This document shows positions 10,169-19,551 of a stretch of 64,000 nt of DNA, in pieces; positions within the stretch are counted from its first letter, which is position 1, and every line of letters starts with the position of its first letter. The notes beneath the pieces are model-generated. The model saw only the letters and a program-made list of their open reading frames with translations, was not told the DNA's origin and did not search any database. The stretch comes from Chloroflexota bacterium (GTDB taxonomy: Bacteria > Chloroflexota > Limnocylindria > Limnocylindrales > CSP1-4). The position numbers and the translations under genes were made by a program. The stretch is from NCBI GenBank assembly GCA_021783095.1, contig JAJXUG010000008.1, positions 31,531 to 95,530 of the forward strand, given 5' to 3'.

Positions 10169-10877
10169 CCCAGCACGAATCCGCTGATTCGCCGCGGCTA
10201 CTGCGCGACGGCGCGTGTTAGGTTCGGTCCGCTTCGCCTCCCGCCGGTCCGTCGATCAGGAGCGCCAGTAGAGCAGCGAGGGCGAAGCATCTCGCGCTCG
10301 AGCTGCCCAGTCGCGACCCACCCCGTCGTCGTCGCCCGCACCGCCTGGACACGCCAACGGGGCACCGCCCCGCCACGCGTGAATCCCGAGTTCGGTGCTC
10401 GAGCTGGCCGCCATCGTCGCCGGTCCATCGACACCGGGGTCTTGATCCCGCGCAAGGCGGACTCCGGCCAGAGGTCCCGGCCGGCGACCTCAAGCAGACC
10501 ACGTGCCCCAGCTTCGCGCGCGAAGGTCAATGGCCCGCCCACGGTGAGGCGGTGCACGCCCGACGACGTCGGGCCAGCGCGCCGAGGGCAGCCGGCAGCG
10601 ACCGCGTGGCCAGTCGGCGGAGTCGGTCGCCGCCATCATCCTTGGGGAGCAGCCGGTGGAACCGCTCGGCCGGCCGGCATAGGCATCCCTGCCTACTTGC
10701 CGGGGGCGCGGGCACCGCGCATCCTGCGGGTGCGGCCCAGGCGTAGCCCGTGGCCGAGAGGAGGCAACGGTGGGTTGGGGGAGGGCCTCCCGCGTGAACG
10801 ACCGGCGGCGCGCTGCCAGCGCCGCCCTCGGGTGCAGCGATCCGAGGCCCGCCGGGGCTCACCATCGCCTCAGCGTC
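10169..10877. other. about 700 bp without a recognisable gene
   Basis: ORFs exist on both strands but are low-complexity, arginine/serine/alanine-rich and mutually overlapping. None shows a recognisable motif or a convincing ribosome site. This is probably decayed island DNA between the tRNA and the lipoprotein gene. Confidence 0.5.
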
Positions 10878-11369
10878 ATGCGGATGCTGCTCGGGCTGCT
10901 GGCAGTGGCGCTCATCGTCAGCGCCTGCCGCGCAGGGCCCGGCCCCGACCACTACGCGACGGTCCTGGACGGCCTAGGCGTGCCTTCCGCCTGGGAGCTC
11001 GTCCACACGACCGTCTTCTCGCTGACCGGCCCGGACCACGCGGTGGACCCCAGCCGCTCGCAGGACGACATCGGCTGCTTCGAGCCTCCGTGCCCGCGAC
11101 TGATCCGCTACTACATTGTCGACGGCCCGGGCTCCGACATCCTCGCGTCCGCGAGGGGCCTCCTCTCGGACGCCGGCTTCACCATCGGGCACGAATCTGC
11201 GCCCGCGTGCGACCCGCCACCGGCCTACAACTCGTGCGGGATCGACGCCACGCGCGGCTCGGATTTCGTCGACATCACGATCTACAGGCCCGGCGTCTCG
11301 ACCGCGGGGATCGGGAGCAGCGACCCCTCCAGGGTCGTGGTCACGGTCGAGGCGCGCCTCAACGAGTAG
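10878..11369 (+). CDS. predicted lipoprotein, unknown function
   Basis: 163 aa from the ATG at 10878; the longer track reading from 10770 adds an unlikely hydrophilic leader. MRMLLGLLAVALIVSAC is a lipoprotein signal with the lipobox cysteine at residue 17. The mature part has two further cysteine pairs (DDIGCFEPPCPRL; APACDPPPAYNSCGID), suggesting disulfides outside the membrane. I do not recognise the family. It lies 33 bp before the large cutinase/VWA protein and may share its transcript. Confidence 0.7.
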   Translation: MRMLLGLLAVALIVSACRAGPGPDHYATVLDGLGVPSAWELVHTTVFSLTGPDHAVDPSRSQDDIGCFEPPCPRLIRYYIVDGPGSDILASARGLLSDAGFTIGHESAPACDPPPAYNSCGIDATRGSDFVDITIYRPGVSTAGIGSSDPSRVVVTVEARLNE

Positions 11370-11402
11370 CCCACCAGACGACTGCCAGCAAGGGGGAGAA
11401 GG

Positions 11403-14400
11403 ATGTCACGGTCTCGGCGTCATCAGGTCCTTGCGCTCGCGCTCAGCCTGGTGCTCAACGCGTCGATATCCGCCATCGCGCCGGTGGCCCTGGTGAGGGC
11501 GGACACGCCATGCGGCGACGTGCTGGTCATCTACGCACGCGGTTCGACCTATCAGCCCAACGGATCCGACTTCCAAGCGTTCTACGGCTCCGATGCCCAC
11601 CCCACGGCGGGGATCGTCCCGCACGTCAACCGCAACGATGTCGCGATCAACTCGTATCAGCTGGGCGACAACGGCGGCTATGGCGGGTTCCGGTACGACG
11701 CCGTGGGCGACATCGCGACGCTCGCCTCGAGCGTCCTCCCGTTCCTGCCGGGCAGCGCGTACGCCAACAGCGTCGCCCAGGGGGTGGGCGAGCTCCACGC
11801 CTACCTCGCCGACCGAGCAGCGGCCTGCCCGGGCGAGGTGTACGTCCTCGGGGGCTGGTCGCAGGGAGCCCAGGTGGTCGGCACGGCGCTCGAGGGCCTC
11901 GACCGGAGCGTCCGCGACCGGATCGCCTACACGGCCCTGTTCGGCGACCCCAAGCTTGACACCGGGAACGTCCGGGCCCCCTTCGGCACGACCTCCTTCT
12001 GGTCCGCCTGTACGCCGGCCACGTCCAGCCCTCCCTGGAAGCGCTGGGACGACTGCGCGATCGCCGGCGGATACCTGGAGGCGCGGACCCCGTACGTCCC
12101 CGACGACATGCGCCTCCGGGTCGGGTCGTGGTGTGAGGAGGTCCACCCGCTGAACCTCCCGGGCGCGGGCGACGGCGTCTGCGACGGCTTCACCGGCGAC
12201 CTCATCGCCTCCACGTTCGGTCTCCTGGGGCAGCCGCACTACCACGCCGCCTACCTGCAGCCCGGCGGCGGCATGGACCAGGCGGCGGTGGAGGTCGCGG
12301 AGACGTTGCAGGTCTTCCTGCCTGCACACGCCGCGAGCTTCGACACCAGCAGGTTCGCCCTCGTGGGCGGGCCCGCGGGGGCCGACCTGGCGATCGTCTT
12401 CGACACGACCGGCAGCATGTGGAACGCGATCGCCGACGCGCAGGCACAGGCGACGGCGGTCGCCCAGCAGTGGCTGACCTTCTTCCCCGGCGGCCGGGTC
12501 GCGCTCGTCGACTTCAAGGACCAGGGCGACCCCTACGTCGCCCGCGTCGACCTCGGCCTGACCGGCAACATCGGCGACTTCCAGAACGCCGTGAACCAGC
12601 TGACCGCCACGGGCGGCGGGGACACGCCGGAGGCCCAGCTCAGCGGCGTCATGGCCGCCCTCGACGGGCTCGACTGGAAGGCGGGCGCCACCAAGGCCGA
12701 GATCGTCATCACCGACGCCCCCGGCAAGGACCCGGAGCCGGTGACCGGGTACACGCGCGACCAGGTCGCGCAGCACGCCCGCGAGATCGACCCGGTCGCG
12801 GTCTACGGCGTCAACGTCGGCACGGACCAGTCCGCGACCGACTTCTTCGGGCCGCTGACCGCGGGCACGGCCGGCCAGGTCCTCGTCGTCCAGCCCGGCC
12901 AGACCCTCGGGGACGCCTTGTTCGCGGTCCTCAACATCGTCCATCTCAAGCCCGTCGCCACGCTCAACGACGCCTACATCGGCGAGACCGGGACGGCGAT
13001 CCACTTCAGCGCCGAGGGCTCCTTCGACCCCGACGGCGAGCTCGTCAGCTACGAGTGGGACTTCGACAACGACGGCACCGTCGACGCCACGACGACCGAC
13101 CCGTTCGTCGACCACCTGTATCCGGGGGACTTCAACGGGGTCGCCTCGGTCCGGGTCGTCTCGTCTGACGGCGGCTCCGCCATTGCGACCGCGACCGTCC
13201 GGGTCATGACCGAGGCCTCGCTCGCGGCGCTGATGCCCGCCGCGCCGACGTCGGCCGCGGCGTCCGCGACAGGGCCTAGCCAGGTCACCCTGACCTGGAC
13301 GCCGGCGGCCTCCGACCGCGCGGTCGCCTACCTCGTCACGCTCGCCGACGGCACCCCGCTCGCCGGGGTGCTCGCGGCCGACCCGCACTCGGTCGTCGTC
13401 GACGGCGTCGACTTGGGCTCGCCGGTGAGTTTCCGCGTCGTCGCCCAGAATGACTACGGCAACAGCGCCGCGGCGGAGACCGCGCCGGTCGGCGGCGCTG
13501 GCTGGGGGCCGAGCGTCCGCGTGAATGATGTGGCGGGGAGCGCGATTTCGAGCGCACCAAGCGTGGCCCTCGGCCCCGACGGGGCCGGGTACGCGGTCTG
13601 GCCCGACTCCCGCGGGACGAGCCAGGACGTCTACTCCTCGCGACGCGACCAGGCCAGCGGGGCGTGGTCGGCGAACGTCAGGGTCAACGACGACACCGGC
13701 ACGGCCCGCCAGTCCTCGCCCCGGATCGCCGTCGACGGCTCCGGCAACGCCTACGGCGTCTGGGACGACACGCGCAACGGCGCCACCAACAGCGACATCT
13801 ACTTCAGCAAGCGCCCGTCGGGCAGCGGGATCTGGGGCGCGAACCTCAAGGTCAACGACGACACGCAGACGGCGCTCCAGATCGCGCCGTCCATCGGCGT
13901 GACCTCGTCCGGCGTGGCCACGGCGATCTGGATCGACCTTCGCAAGAACAAGAGGAACCTATGCTCGTCGACGCTCCCGGCGGGCGGCTCCGCATGGGCC
14001 GCGAACCTGCAGATCACCGGGAACCAGACGTCGAACAAGGCGAGCCCCGACCTCGCAGTGGGGGCGGACGGCACCGCCTACGCCGCGTGGGCCGACGACC
14101 GGAACGGCAACAACGACATCTACTTCTCGAAGCTGACGCCGGGAGGAGTCTGGTCGGCGAACGTCAAGGTCAGCGACGACCCGGACAGCGCCAGGCAGGA
14201 GCAGCCGAGCGTGGCCGTCGACGCGGCCGGCAACGTCCTCGTCATCTGGGTCGACTACCGCTCCGGCGACTATAATTCGGGCCTGGCCGAGGTCCGGGCG
14301 AGCCGCCTCGCCGCAGGCACTTCGACCTGGTCCGCGAGCGTCGCGGTTGCCGACGCGACCTCGAAACCGCTGAGGACGGACCTCGCGATCCGGCCTGACG

Positions 14401-14615
14401 GGCGGGCGCTCGCCGTATGGGAGGACGCGGCGACCGGGCAGTACGAGATCCGCTCATCGGAGCGTGATCCGTCCTCGGGCTCGTGGACCGCGCCCGTCGC
14501 GGCGAGCGAGGTCCCGGGATCGGACCTCGACCCGCAGGTCGCGTACTCCACGAGCCAGGCGCTGCTCGTGTACCAGAATGGAAGCGACATCTACGCCAGG
14601 AGGTCGGCCAACTGA
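11403..14615 (+). CDS. large secreted multidomain protein: cutinase-like, VWA, PKD, FN3 and beta-propeller repeats
   Basis: 1070 aa, with an AAGGGGGAGAAGG ribosome site. Signal peptide at residues 1-34. Residues about 37-280 look like a cutinase/serine esterase: VLVIYARGSTYQPNG, nucleophile elbow GGWSQGAQ (about 150), LFGDPKLDTG, and Cys/Asp/His-bearing segments further on. A von Willebrand A domain starts near 326 with the metal site DTTGSM and later GGGDTPEAQL. A PKD domain follows (SFDPDGELVSYEWDFDNDG, about 535-555), then an FN3-like domain (PSQVTLTWTP, about 620-700). The last 370 residues hold about seven propeller repeats, each with a WSANVRVNDD-like strand and most with a GNAYGVWDDTRNG-like strand. 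Likely extracellular and adhesive or hydrolytic; substrate unknown. The domain order is unusual. Confidence 0.88.
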   Translation: MSRSRRHQVLALALSLVLNASISAIAPVALVRADTPCGDVLVIYARGSTYQPNGSDFQAFYGSDAHPTAGIVPHVNRNDVAINSYQLGDNGGYGGFRYDAVGDIATLASSVLPFLPGSAYANSVAQGVGELHAYLADRAAACPGEVYVLGGWSQGAQVVGTALEGLDRSVRDRIAYTALFGDPKLDTGNVRAPFGTTSFWSACTPATSSPPWKRWDDCAIAGGYLEARTPYVPDDMRLRVGSWCEEVHPLNLPGAGDGVCDGFTGDLIASTFGLLGQPHYHAAYLQPGGGMDQAAVEVAETLQVFLPAHAASFDTSRFALVGGPAGADLAIVFDTTGSMWNAIADAQAQATAVAQQWLTFFPGGRVALVDFKDQGDPYVARVDLGLTGNIGDFQNAVNQLTATGGGDTPEAQLSGVMAALDGLDWKAGATKAEIVITDAPGKDPEPVTGYTRDQVAQHAREIDPVAVYGVNVGTDQSATDFFGPLTAGTAGQVLVVQPGQTLGDALFAVLNIVHLKPVATLNDAYIGETGTAIHFSAEGSFDPDGELVSYEWDFDNDGTVDATTTDPFVDHLYPGDFNGVASVRVVSSDGGSAIATATVRVMTEASLAALMPAAPTSAAASATGPSQVTLTWTPAASDRAVAYLVTLADGTPLAGVLAADPHSVVVDGVDLGSPVSFRVVAQNDYGNSAAAETAPVGGAGWGPSVRVNDVAGSAISSAPSVALGPDGAGYAVWPDSRGTSQDVYSSRRDQASGAWSANVRVNDDTGTARQSSPRIAVDGSGNAYGVWDDTRNGATNSDIYFSKRPSGSGIWGANLKVNDDTQTALQIAPSIGVTSSGVATAIWIDLRKNKRNLCSSTLPAGGSAWAANLQITGNQTSNKASPDLAVGADGTAYAAWADDRNGNNDIYFSKLTPGGVWSANVKVSDDPDSARQEQPSVAVDAAGNVLVIWVDYRSGDYNSGLAEVRASRLAAGTSTWSASVAVADATSKPLRTDLAIRPDGRALAVWEDAATGQYEIRSSERDPSSGSWTAPVAASEVPGSDLDPQVAYSTSQALLVYQNGSDIYARRSAN

Positions 14616-14794
14616 GGTTGCGCGAGCGACCTACGGCTTCGCGAGGGCCGAGTTTCGCGGGTTGCCGGACATGCGGTCACCCCGCCCGCTCGAGCCACCT
14701 CTCGCTGCCGACTAGTGCGAACTTGAGCCTTCCTGAGCGGACGCTTGAGGTCGGTTATGGCGGTTCGACTTCTGTTCAAGCCGCCGACCCTCGG

Positions 14795-15523
14795 TTACGG
14801 CGACGGTCGGGACCGCGGTCGAGCCGCTCTCATGCGCACCAGTGCCCCGCGGCTGCGGTCGCGCTTCAGCGCCGCACGGCAGTCAGGGCAGAGGCGCTGG
14901 ACGGGCGACGTGCGCTGGACGACCTGATGGCAGCGAGCGCACTCGAGCAGCGCGACCTTCAGCCACTCTCGTGAACGGCGGGGGAGCGGGACCGCGATGT
15001 CGCTGCCGACCGTGCCCAGGCGATTCAGCACACGGCCCGCCCCGGCCCGCCGGAGCCAGCCGCTTACTGCGTCCGACCGGTTAACACCCGCACCGGTCGT
15101 CATGTTCCAGATCGCCACGGCCTTGAGCTCTCGGCTGTCGACGTCGACGCGCTCGAAGAGGTCGCGTACGGTCGCGACTCTGGTGTCGAGCGGGGCGCGT
15201 TCCAGGATGCCCTCGAACTGCGCAACAATCTCGTCGACCATCTTCTTCGTGATCCTGAGTGGCCGTTCTGCCAGCCGGAGGTCGTTCAGGCGCGCCGTGG
15301 CCGCCGCCAGTTCGGCACTGACCGTCTCGATCTCGAGGGTGATCCTGTCGGCCGCCCGTGGCCCGGCACCGCGTAGCGCGCGCCTCAGGTTCGCGTCCTC
15401 CTGCTCGAGCTTGCGCACCTGAGCGCGCGCTCGGTCGAGGTCAGGACCGCGATGCTCGGCACGGAGTCGGATGTCCTCGTTGAGCAGCGTGACCATCTGG
15501 CGGATCGCGTCCGGCGGGAACGG
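14795..15523 (-). pseudogene. large serine recombinase, C-terminal fragment
   Basis: The ORF (track 14795-15577) begins abruptly at FPPDAIRQMVTLLNEDIRLR. It continues with the coiled coil of large serine integrases (RAQVRKLEQEDANLRRALRG; ELAAATARLNDL), the segment MVDEIVAQFEGILERAPLDT, and a C-terminal zinc ribbon (CARCHQVV...CPDCRAAL). The N-terminal resolvase domain and its catalytic serine are absent. The 5' end runs head-on into a zinc-ribbon piece of the same type of gene on the other strand, suggesting a small inversion. A second, about 75% similar fragment lies at 22976-23228. As it stands it cannot act as a recombinase. Confidence 0.8.
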
Positions 15524-15627
15524 CTCTATTACCGCTGCCTTGCTCACTGCGACAGGCCGCATGTCCGGGCCGATCACCTTGAGGCCGGGGTCCTGGATCT
15601 CATCCGCAGCACGCTCTTCACGGAGTC
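15515..15627 (+). pseudogene. serine recombinase zinc-ribbon fragment in opposite orientation
   Basis: On the plus strand the bases read ERLYYRC, CDRPHVRADHLEAGVLDLI and RSTLF. This is the characteristic recombinase zinc-ribbon segment that should lie directly upstream of the PPDAIRQM part found on the minus strand next door. The two pieces are therefore adjacent but head to head. The reading then changes without a stop into an Nramp-like sequence at about 15628. Confidence 0.65.
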
Positions 15628-16060
15628 GTCACCGGCCGCGGCCACGCGGAGCTCCTCCGGGAGCAGTACGGCTTCGGCTGGGCGGCGGTGGCCGTCGTCT
15701 CGATGGCGGCGATCGATCTGCTGGCCTACGTCGCCGAGTTCGCCGGCATCGGCCTCGGCGCCGGCATCCTGGGTGTCCCGGCATGGCTGGCCGTGGGCCT
15801 CGCCCTGTTGTTCCATTCGCTCATGGTCCTGACCGGCAGCTACCGCAGCTACGAGCGGATCGCGCTGCTGCTCTCGGTCGCTCTCTTCACCTTCGTCGTG
15901 CTCGTCCTGACGGCGCATCCCGACCCGGGGCCGGGCTGGGCGGCCTGACACTTGCGCAACCCATCGGGAGCCGCGGCTGCCTCGATCTCGTGGTCGCCAC
16001 GGTCGGCGCGGTGATCATGCCCTAAATGCTCTTCTACCAGCAGGCGGCCAACGCCAGCCT
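15628..16060 (+). pseudogene. Nramp-family divalent metal transporter remnant
   Basis: ELLREQYGFGWAAVAVVSMA, then LLAYVAEFAGIGLGAGILGV and GSYRSYERIALLL, match transmembrane segments 3-5 of Nramp/MntH proton-coupled metal transporters. The first segments, with the DPGN metal-binding motif, are missing. The frame stops after AHPDPGPGWAA at 15948. A further piece on the plus strand reads DLVVATVGAVIMP, a stop codon (TAA at 16022), then MLFYQQAANA, which corresponds to the conserved middle of Nramp with its helix 6 interrupted. The gene is clearly dead. Confidence 0.75.
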
Positions 16061-16231
16061 GTTCACCTGCACCTGGTCGTGGACGACCGAGCCCGACGGC
16101 ACGACCGACGGCTGGGCGATCTACCCGAACAACTAGGCTGCACCGCCGGATAGGCAACGTGGCGACGCGCACCGGGCCGGGAGCATCAGGACCGGCCCGG
16201 CGTCCATCTCTCTGGGAGGCAGACGGAGCTC

Positions 16232-19075
16232 ATGCTCGCTGCTATGCTCCCGCCCACAGTGCCCAGCGTGTTCGTCGGCCGGCAACGTGAGCTTGCGCGC
16301 CTCGACGAGGTAGCGCGGCGCGTTCGGGACGACCGGGTCGGCGGGGCTGCGCTAATCGTCGGCGACCCCGGAAGCGGCAAGAGCCGCTTGCTCGGGGAGG
16401 CCCTGTCAGGAGCCGCGATCCGCCGCCAGGTCAGGCTGGTGGGCTTCGAACCCACCCAGTCGATCCCATTGGCTGCGGCTGGTGATCTCCTCCGCCGGCT
16501 CAGCGGCGTGCCGGTTCACGGACGGCGCCTCGAGGAGCTTGCCTTCGGGGCAACCGAAGGCGTTCCCGATCCGGTGCGAATCTTCGAAGCAGCCCACCGC
16601 GCGCTCTCGGTTTCCGGTCCTCTCCTGGTGGCGGTCGACGACTTGCACTGGCTCGACGACCTGACGATCGGGCTGCTGCTGTATCTGCTGCGCGCCGCCG
16701 TAACGGCCACGACCGGCGTCGCGATCATCGCCGCCGCTCGTCCATCGCCGATAACGGCTGCCTTCCGCGGGGCGATGGAGGCGGCGTTGGCCGACGCCAA
16801 GGGCGCGGTCCTGGAGCTCGGACCCCTGAGCCTCTCCGAGGGGCTGGCCCTCGCCCGCAGCCTCGATCAAGGCCTCGACGACGCGGCCGCCGCGGCCATC
16901 TGGCGACGAGCCGCCGGCTCGCCATTCTGGCTCGAGGCGCTGGCCGTCACCCGCGAGCCCTCGGATCTCACCACCCTGATCGACAATCGGCTCCAGTCGA
17001 TCGGTGCCGATGCGGGCCGCCTGATCGCTGCGCTGGCCGTCGCCGCGCGGCCGTACGCCGTCGACCAGCTCGGCGAGGTGCTCGACTGGGAGTCCGGGCG
17101 CGTCCAGGCCGTGACTCGCGAGCTCGAGGCGCGGGGCCTCGGCCTGGAGGGCGGCGGCTACGTTCGTACTGCCCATGACCTGATCCGGGAGGCGGCGGAA
17201 CGCGAGATTCCCAGCTCGCTTCGGCGGCGACTGCACGCGCGGTTCGCCCAGCTGATCGAGGCGGACGCGGGCGATGACGTGGCGCTCCTGCGCGAGGCGC
17301 TCGAGCACCGTGCGGCGGCCGGCCTGCCCTCCACCGACCTTGCCCTGCGACTCGCCGCGTCCCCCCAGCGGCGGCTCCTGGGTCGCGACGGGCTGTTGCT
17401 GCTCGTCGCGATCAGCGATTCGTTGCCGGTGCGTTCGCCAGCGCAGCTGGCGCTCGACCAGCGTCTCGGCGAAATCGCCGACTCGCTGGGGGAGCAGGAC
17501 GTGGCGATTGAGCGATGGGCCCGGGTCGCCGACGCCGCGGGGAGGCCGGACGATCGAGTGCGGGCGCTCATCGAGGCTGGCTGGTCGTCGTTTCGACGCC
17601 GCGACGCGGCGGCCGTCCATGCATTCGCGGATCGGGCCCGGGCGGTGCTGGGTCCGCCGGTGGACGGGGCCGTGGAGCTCGAGCCCGTCGTGCGGCTCGA
17701 GGCACTCGAGGCCCTGACGGCCCTGTGGCTCGACCACCGCACTGCGGAAGGTGCAATGGCCGCCGATCGGGCGCTCGACGCGGCCCGGAGGATGTGGGCG
17801 GCGATGACGCCCACGAGCGGCAGCCTCTCGCGGTCGGCGCGCCTGGCATACCTGGCTGCCCTCGAGGCGGCGATGGACGCGGCCCTGCAGCAGGATCGCC
17901 CCGACGAGGTCGCGCGCCTCGGCGACGAGAGCCTGGCCATCGCCTCGGGCCGCGACTCCGAGGCGAGGGTTGCGGCGCTGAATCGCTTTGCCTTCGCGCT
18001 CCGGGCGCTGGGGCATTCGGCCGATGCCGAAGTCCACTCCCGGGAGGCCTGGGAGCTGGCGTCCCACCTCGTCCTGCCGGCTGCGCAGGTCGAGGCCGGA
18101 CATGGCCTCGCCCAGTGCCTCGCGACGATGGGCCGGCTCGAGGCCGCGCGCGATGCGGCGCGCGCGACCGCGGAGATCGAGGCGAGGCTTCGTCACGTCG
18201 CCCAGCGCTGGGGGAACGCCGTCGCGGCGCTTCACGGCATCGAGCTGTCAATGGGCGATCCGACCCTGGCACTTCGGGCCCTGGGGGACGACGCGGCGCG
18301 GGAGACCGACCCCCACTTCCGGCTGGGTATCCACCAGACGATCGCCCTCTGGGAAGCCAGATGGCACGGCTCGCGAGCCGCCGGTGCGGTCGAGGACGAG
18401 CTGGCCGCGGCGCAGGCGGACTGGGCGCTGGTCGGCTGTCCCCGCTGTGGCCGCGAGCTCGCGATCCGAACGGTCGAAGCGCTGGCCCGCATCGGACAGC
18501 CGGATCGGGCGAGGGAAGGCCTGACGGCCTGGGACGAGCGTGCCGACGGCGCATCCGCTCAGGCAGCGACATGGCGGCTCGGCGCCGAGGCAATGCTCCG
18601 CGCTGCCGAGGGCGACCGGTCAGCCGCCCGGGGACTGCTCGAGACCCTCGGCACGCGGCTCGAGGTTGCTGGCGAGGTCGACGAGGCACTGTGGGCTCGC
18701 ATCGACCTCGGTCGTGTGCTGCTCGGAAACGATCGCCAGGCGGCGATGGAGGTCTTCACGGCCGCGGAGTCGCTCGCAGAGGACATGGGCGCTCGCAGTG
18801 AGGCCCGCCTCATCGCCCAGGCCCTACGCCGCCTCGGCGTTCGTGCCTGGCGCCGACGAGGGAGTGTCGGCGAGGCCGCTCTGTCGGCCCGAGAGGTCGA
18901 GGTTGCTCGGCTCGTCGCGACCGGGGCTTCGAACCGCGAGATCTCCGAGGCGCTCGTGATCGCGCCGAAGACCGTCGAACGCCACGTGAGCAATGCGCTG
19001 ACGAAGCTCGGTCTCCGCAACCGCACCGAGCTCGCGGCCGCGATGACGGGCAGTCAGGCGCCCGAGCCCGGGTGA
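16232..19075 (+). CDS. LAL-type LuxR regulator with AAA ATPase domain
   Basis: 947 aa. [18 protein letters not shown] is the usual start of the ATPase. Walker A is GDPGSGKS (residues 44-51) and Walker B is [12 protein letters not shown]. The middle 500 residues are helical TPR-like repeats. The C-terminus is a LuxR helix-turn-helix ([20 protein letters not shown], then [18 protein letters not shown]). This is the MalT/LAL architecture of ATP-dependent transcription activators. A TATGCT with a GTG (16260) shortly downstream could be a promoter with a leaderless start 28 bases into the ORF. It is followed, in the same direction, by a small unknown protein and a secreted propeller protein that it may control. 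Confidence 0.92.
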   Translation: MLAAMLPPTVPSVFVGRQRELARLDEVARRVRDDRVGGAALIVGDPGSGKSRLLGEALSGAAIRRQVRLVGFEPTQSIPLAAAGDLLRRLSGVPVHGRRLEELAFGATEGVPDPVRIFEAAHRALSVSGPLLVAVDDLHWLDDLTIGLLLYLLRAAVTATTGVAIIAAARPSPITAAFRGAMEAALADAKGAVLELGPLSLSEGLALARSLDQGLDDAAAAAIWRRAAGSPFWLEALAVTREPSDLTTLIDNRLQSIGADAGRLIAALAVAARPYAVDQLGEVLDWESGRVQAVTRELEARGLGLEGGGYVRTAHDLIREAAEREIPSSLRRRLHARFAQLIEADAGDDVALLREALEHRAAAGLPSTDLALRLAASPQRRLLGRDGLLLLVAISDSLPVRSPAQLALDQRLGEIADSLGEQDVAIERWARVADAAGRPDDRVRALIEAGWSSFRRRDAAAVHAFADRARAVLGPPVDGAVELEPVVRLEALEALTALWLDHRTAEGAMAADRALDAARRMWAAMTPTSGSLSRSARLAYLAALEAAMDAALQQDRPDEVARLGDESLAIASGRDSEARVAALNRFAFALRALGHSADAEVHSREAWELASHLVLPAAQVEAGHGLAQCLATMGRLEAARDAARATAEIEARLRHVAQRWGNAVAALHGIELSMGDPTLALRALGDDAARETDPHFRLGIHQTIALWEARWHGSRAAGAVEDELAAAQADWALVGCPRCGRELAIRTVEALARIGQPDRAREGLTAWDERADGASAQAATWRLGAEAMLRAAEGDRSAARGLLETLGTRLEVAGEVDEALWARIDLGRVLLGNDRQAAMEVFTAAESLAEDMGARSEARLIAQALRRLGVRAWRRRGSVGEAALSAREVEVARLVATGASNREISEALVIAPKTVERHVSNALTKLGLRNRTELAAAMTGSQAPEPG

Positions 19076-19215
19076 CGTCGGTGGTTTGCGCTGCGGTCCG
19101 GACGTATCCGGATCGGTCCGGTACGGGATTCCCCCGATGAACCGGAGGCCCCCCGGCTCCTAGCCTCCCCTGCGATCGACCACCGCCGGTCGAGACGCGC
19201 ACTGCGAGGGAGCGC

Positions 19216-19551
19216 ATGGCAATCGTGGTGCTCATGGCCGGAGATGGTGCCGGGGAGCCGGTGGTCGGACCGACCGCCGCGGAGCTCCTCAATGGCCTCG
19301 GCATCACCCGGATCGCGTTCCTGCGCGACGGCCTCGCGACCAGTGTGGTGCTCGAGGGTTGGGCGTTCGACCCGACTCGAACCGATGAAGCCGTCGGGGT
19401 CCTGTTCCCGGGCGGCACTCACGACGTCCGGGCGTTCCACGAGATCGAGCACGTGGGCGTCTCGGGCGGACTGCGCAAGGGGAAGGACCCGATCGTCGAG
19501 GTCCTGCCACGGCCCAGCGTCCCTGGGCTCACGAGGGAAGGTGCTCAATGA
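19216..19551 (+). CDS. conserved-looking small protein, unknown function
   Basis: 111 aa with a purine-rich ribosome site (GCGAGGGAGCGC before ATG). It starts MAIVVLMAGDGAGEPVVGPT and contains VVLEGWAFDPTRTDEAVGVL. No signal peptide or membrane helix. I recall similar proteins beside LAL-type regulators in high-GC bacteria but know no function. Its stop overlaps the start of the next gene by 4 bp (ATGA), so they are translationally coupled. Confidence 0.7.
   Translation: MAIVVLMAGDGAGEPVVGPTAAELLNGLGITRIAFLRDGLATSVVLEGWAFDPTRTDEAVGVLFPGGTHDVRAFHEIEHVGVSGGLRKGKDPIVEVLPRPSVPGLTREGAQ

Noticed and set aside
10379-11959. 526-aa plus-strand ORF after the tRNA
   Set aside because: Arginine/proline-rich, overlaps the lipoprotein and cutinase genes in another frame, no motif.
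11406-13388. 660-aa antisense ORF over the cutinase/VWA gene
   Set aside because: Repeated GVG/RR/EV patterns mirror the opposite coding strand; no motif.
15050-15062. Third copy of CGCCGGAGCCAG as a possible att site
   Set aside because: Here it is simply part of the recombinase codons; the following hairpin sequence of the tRNA flank is absent.
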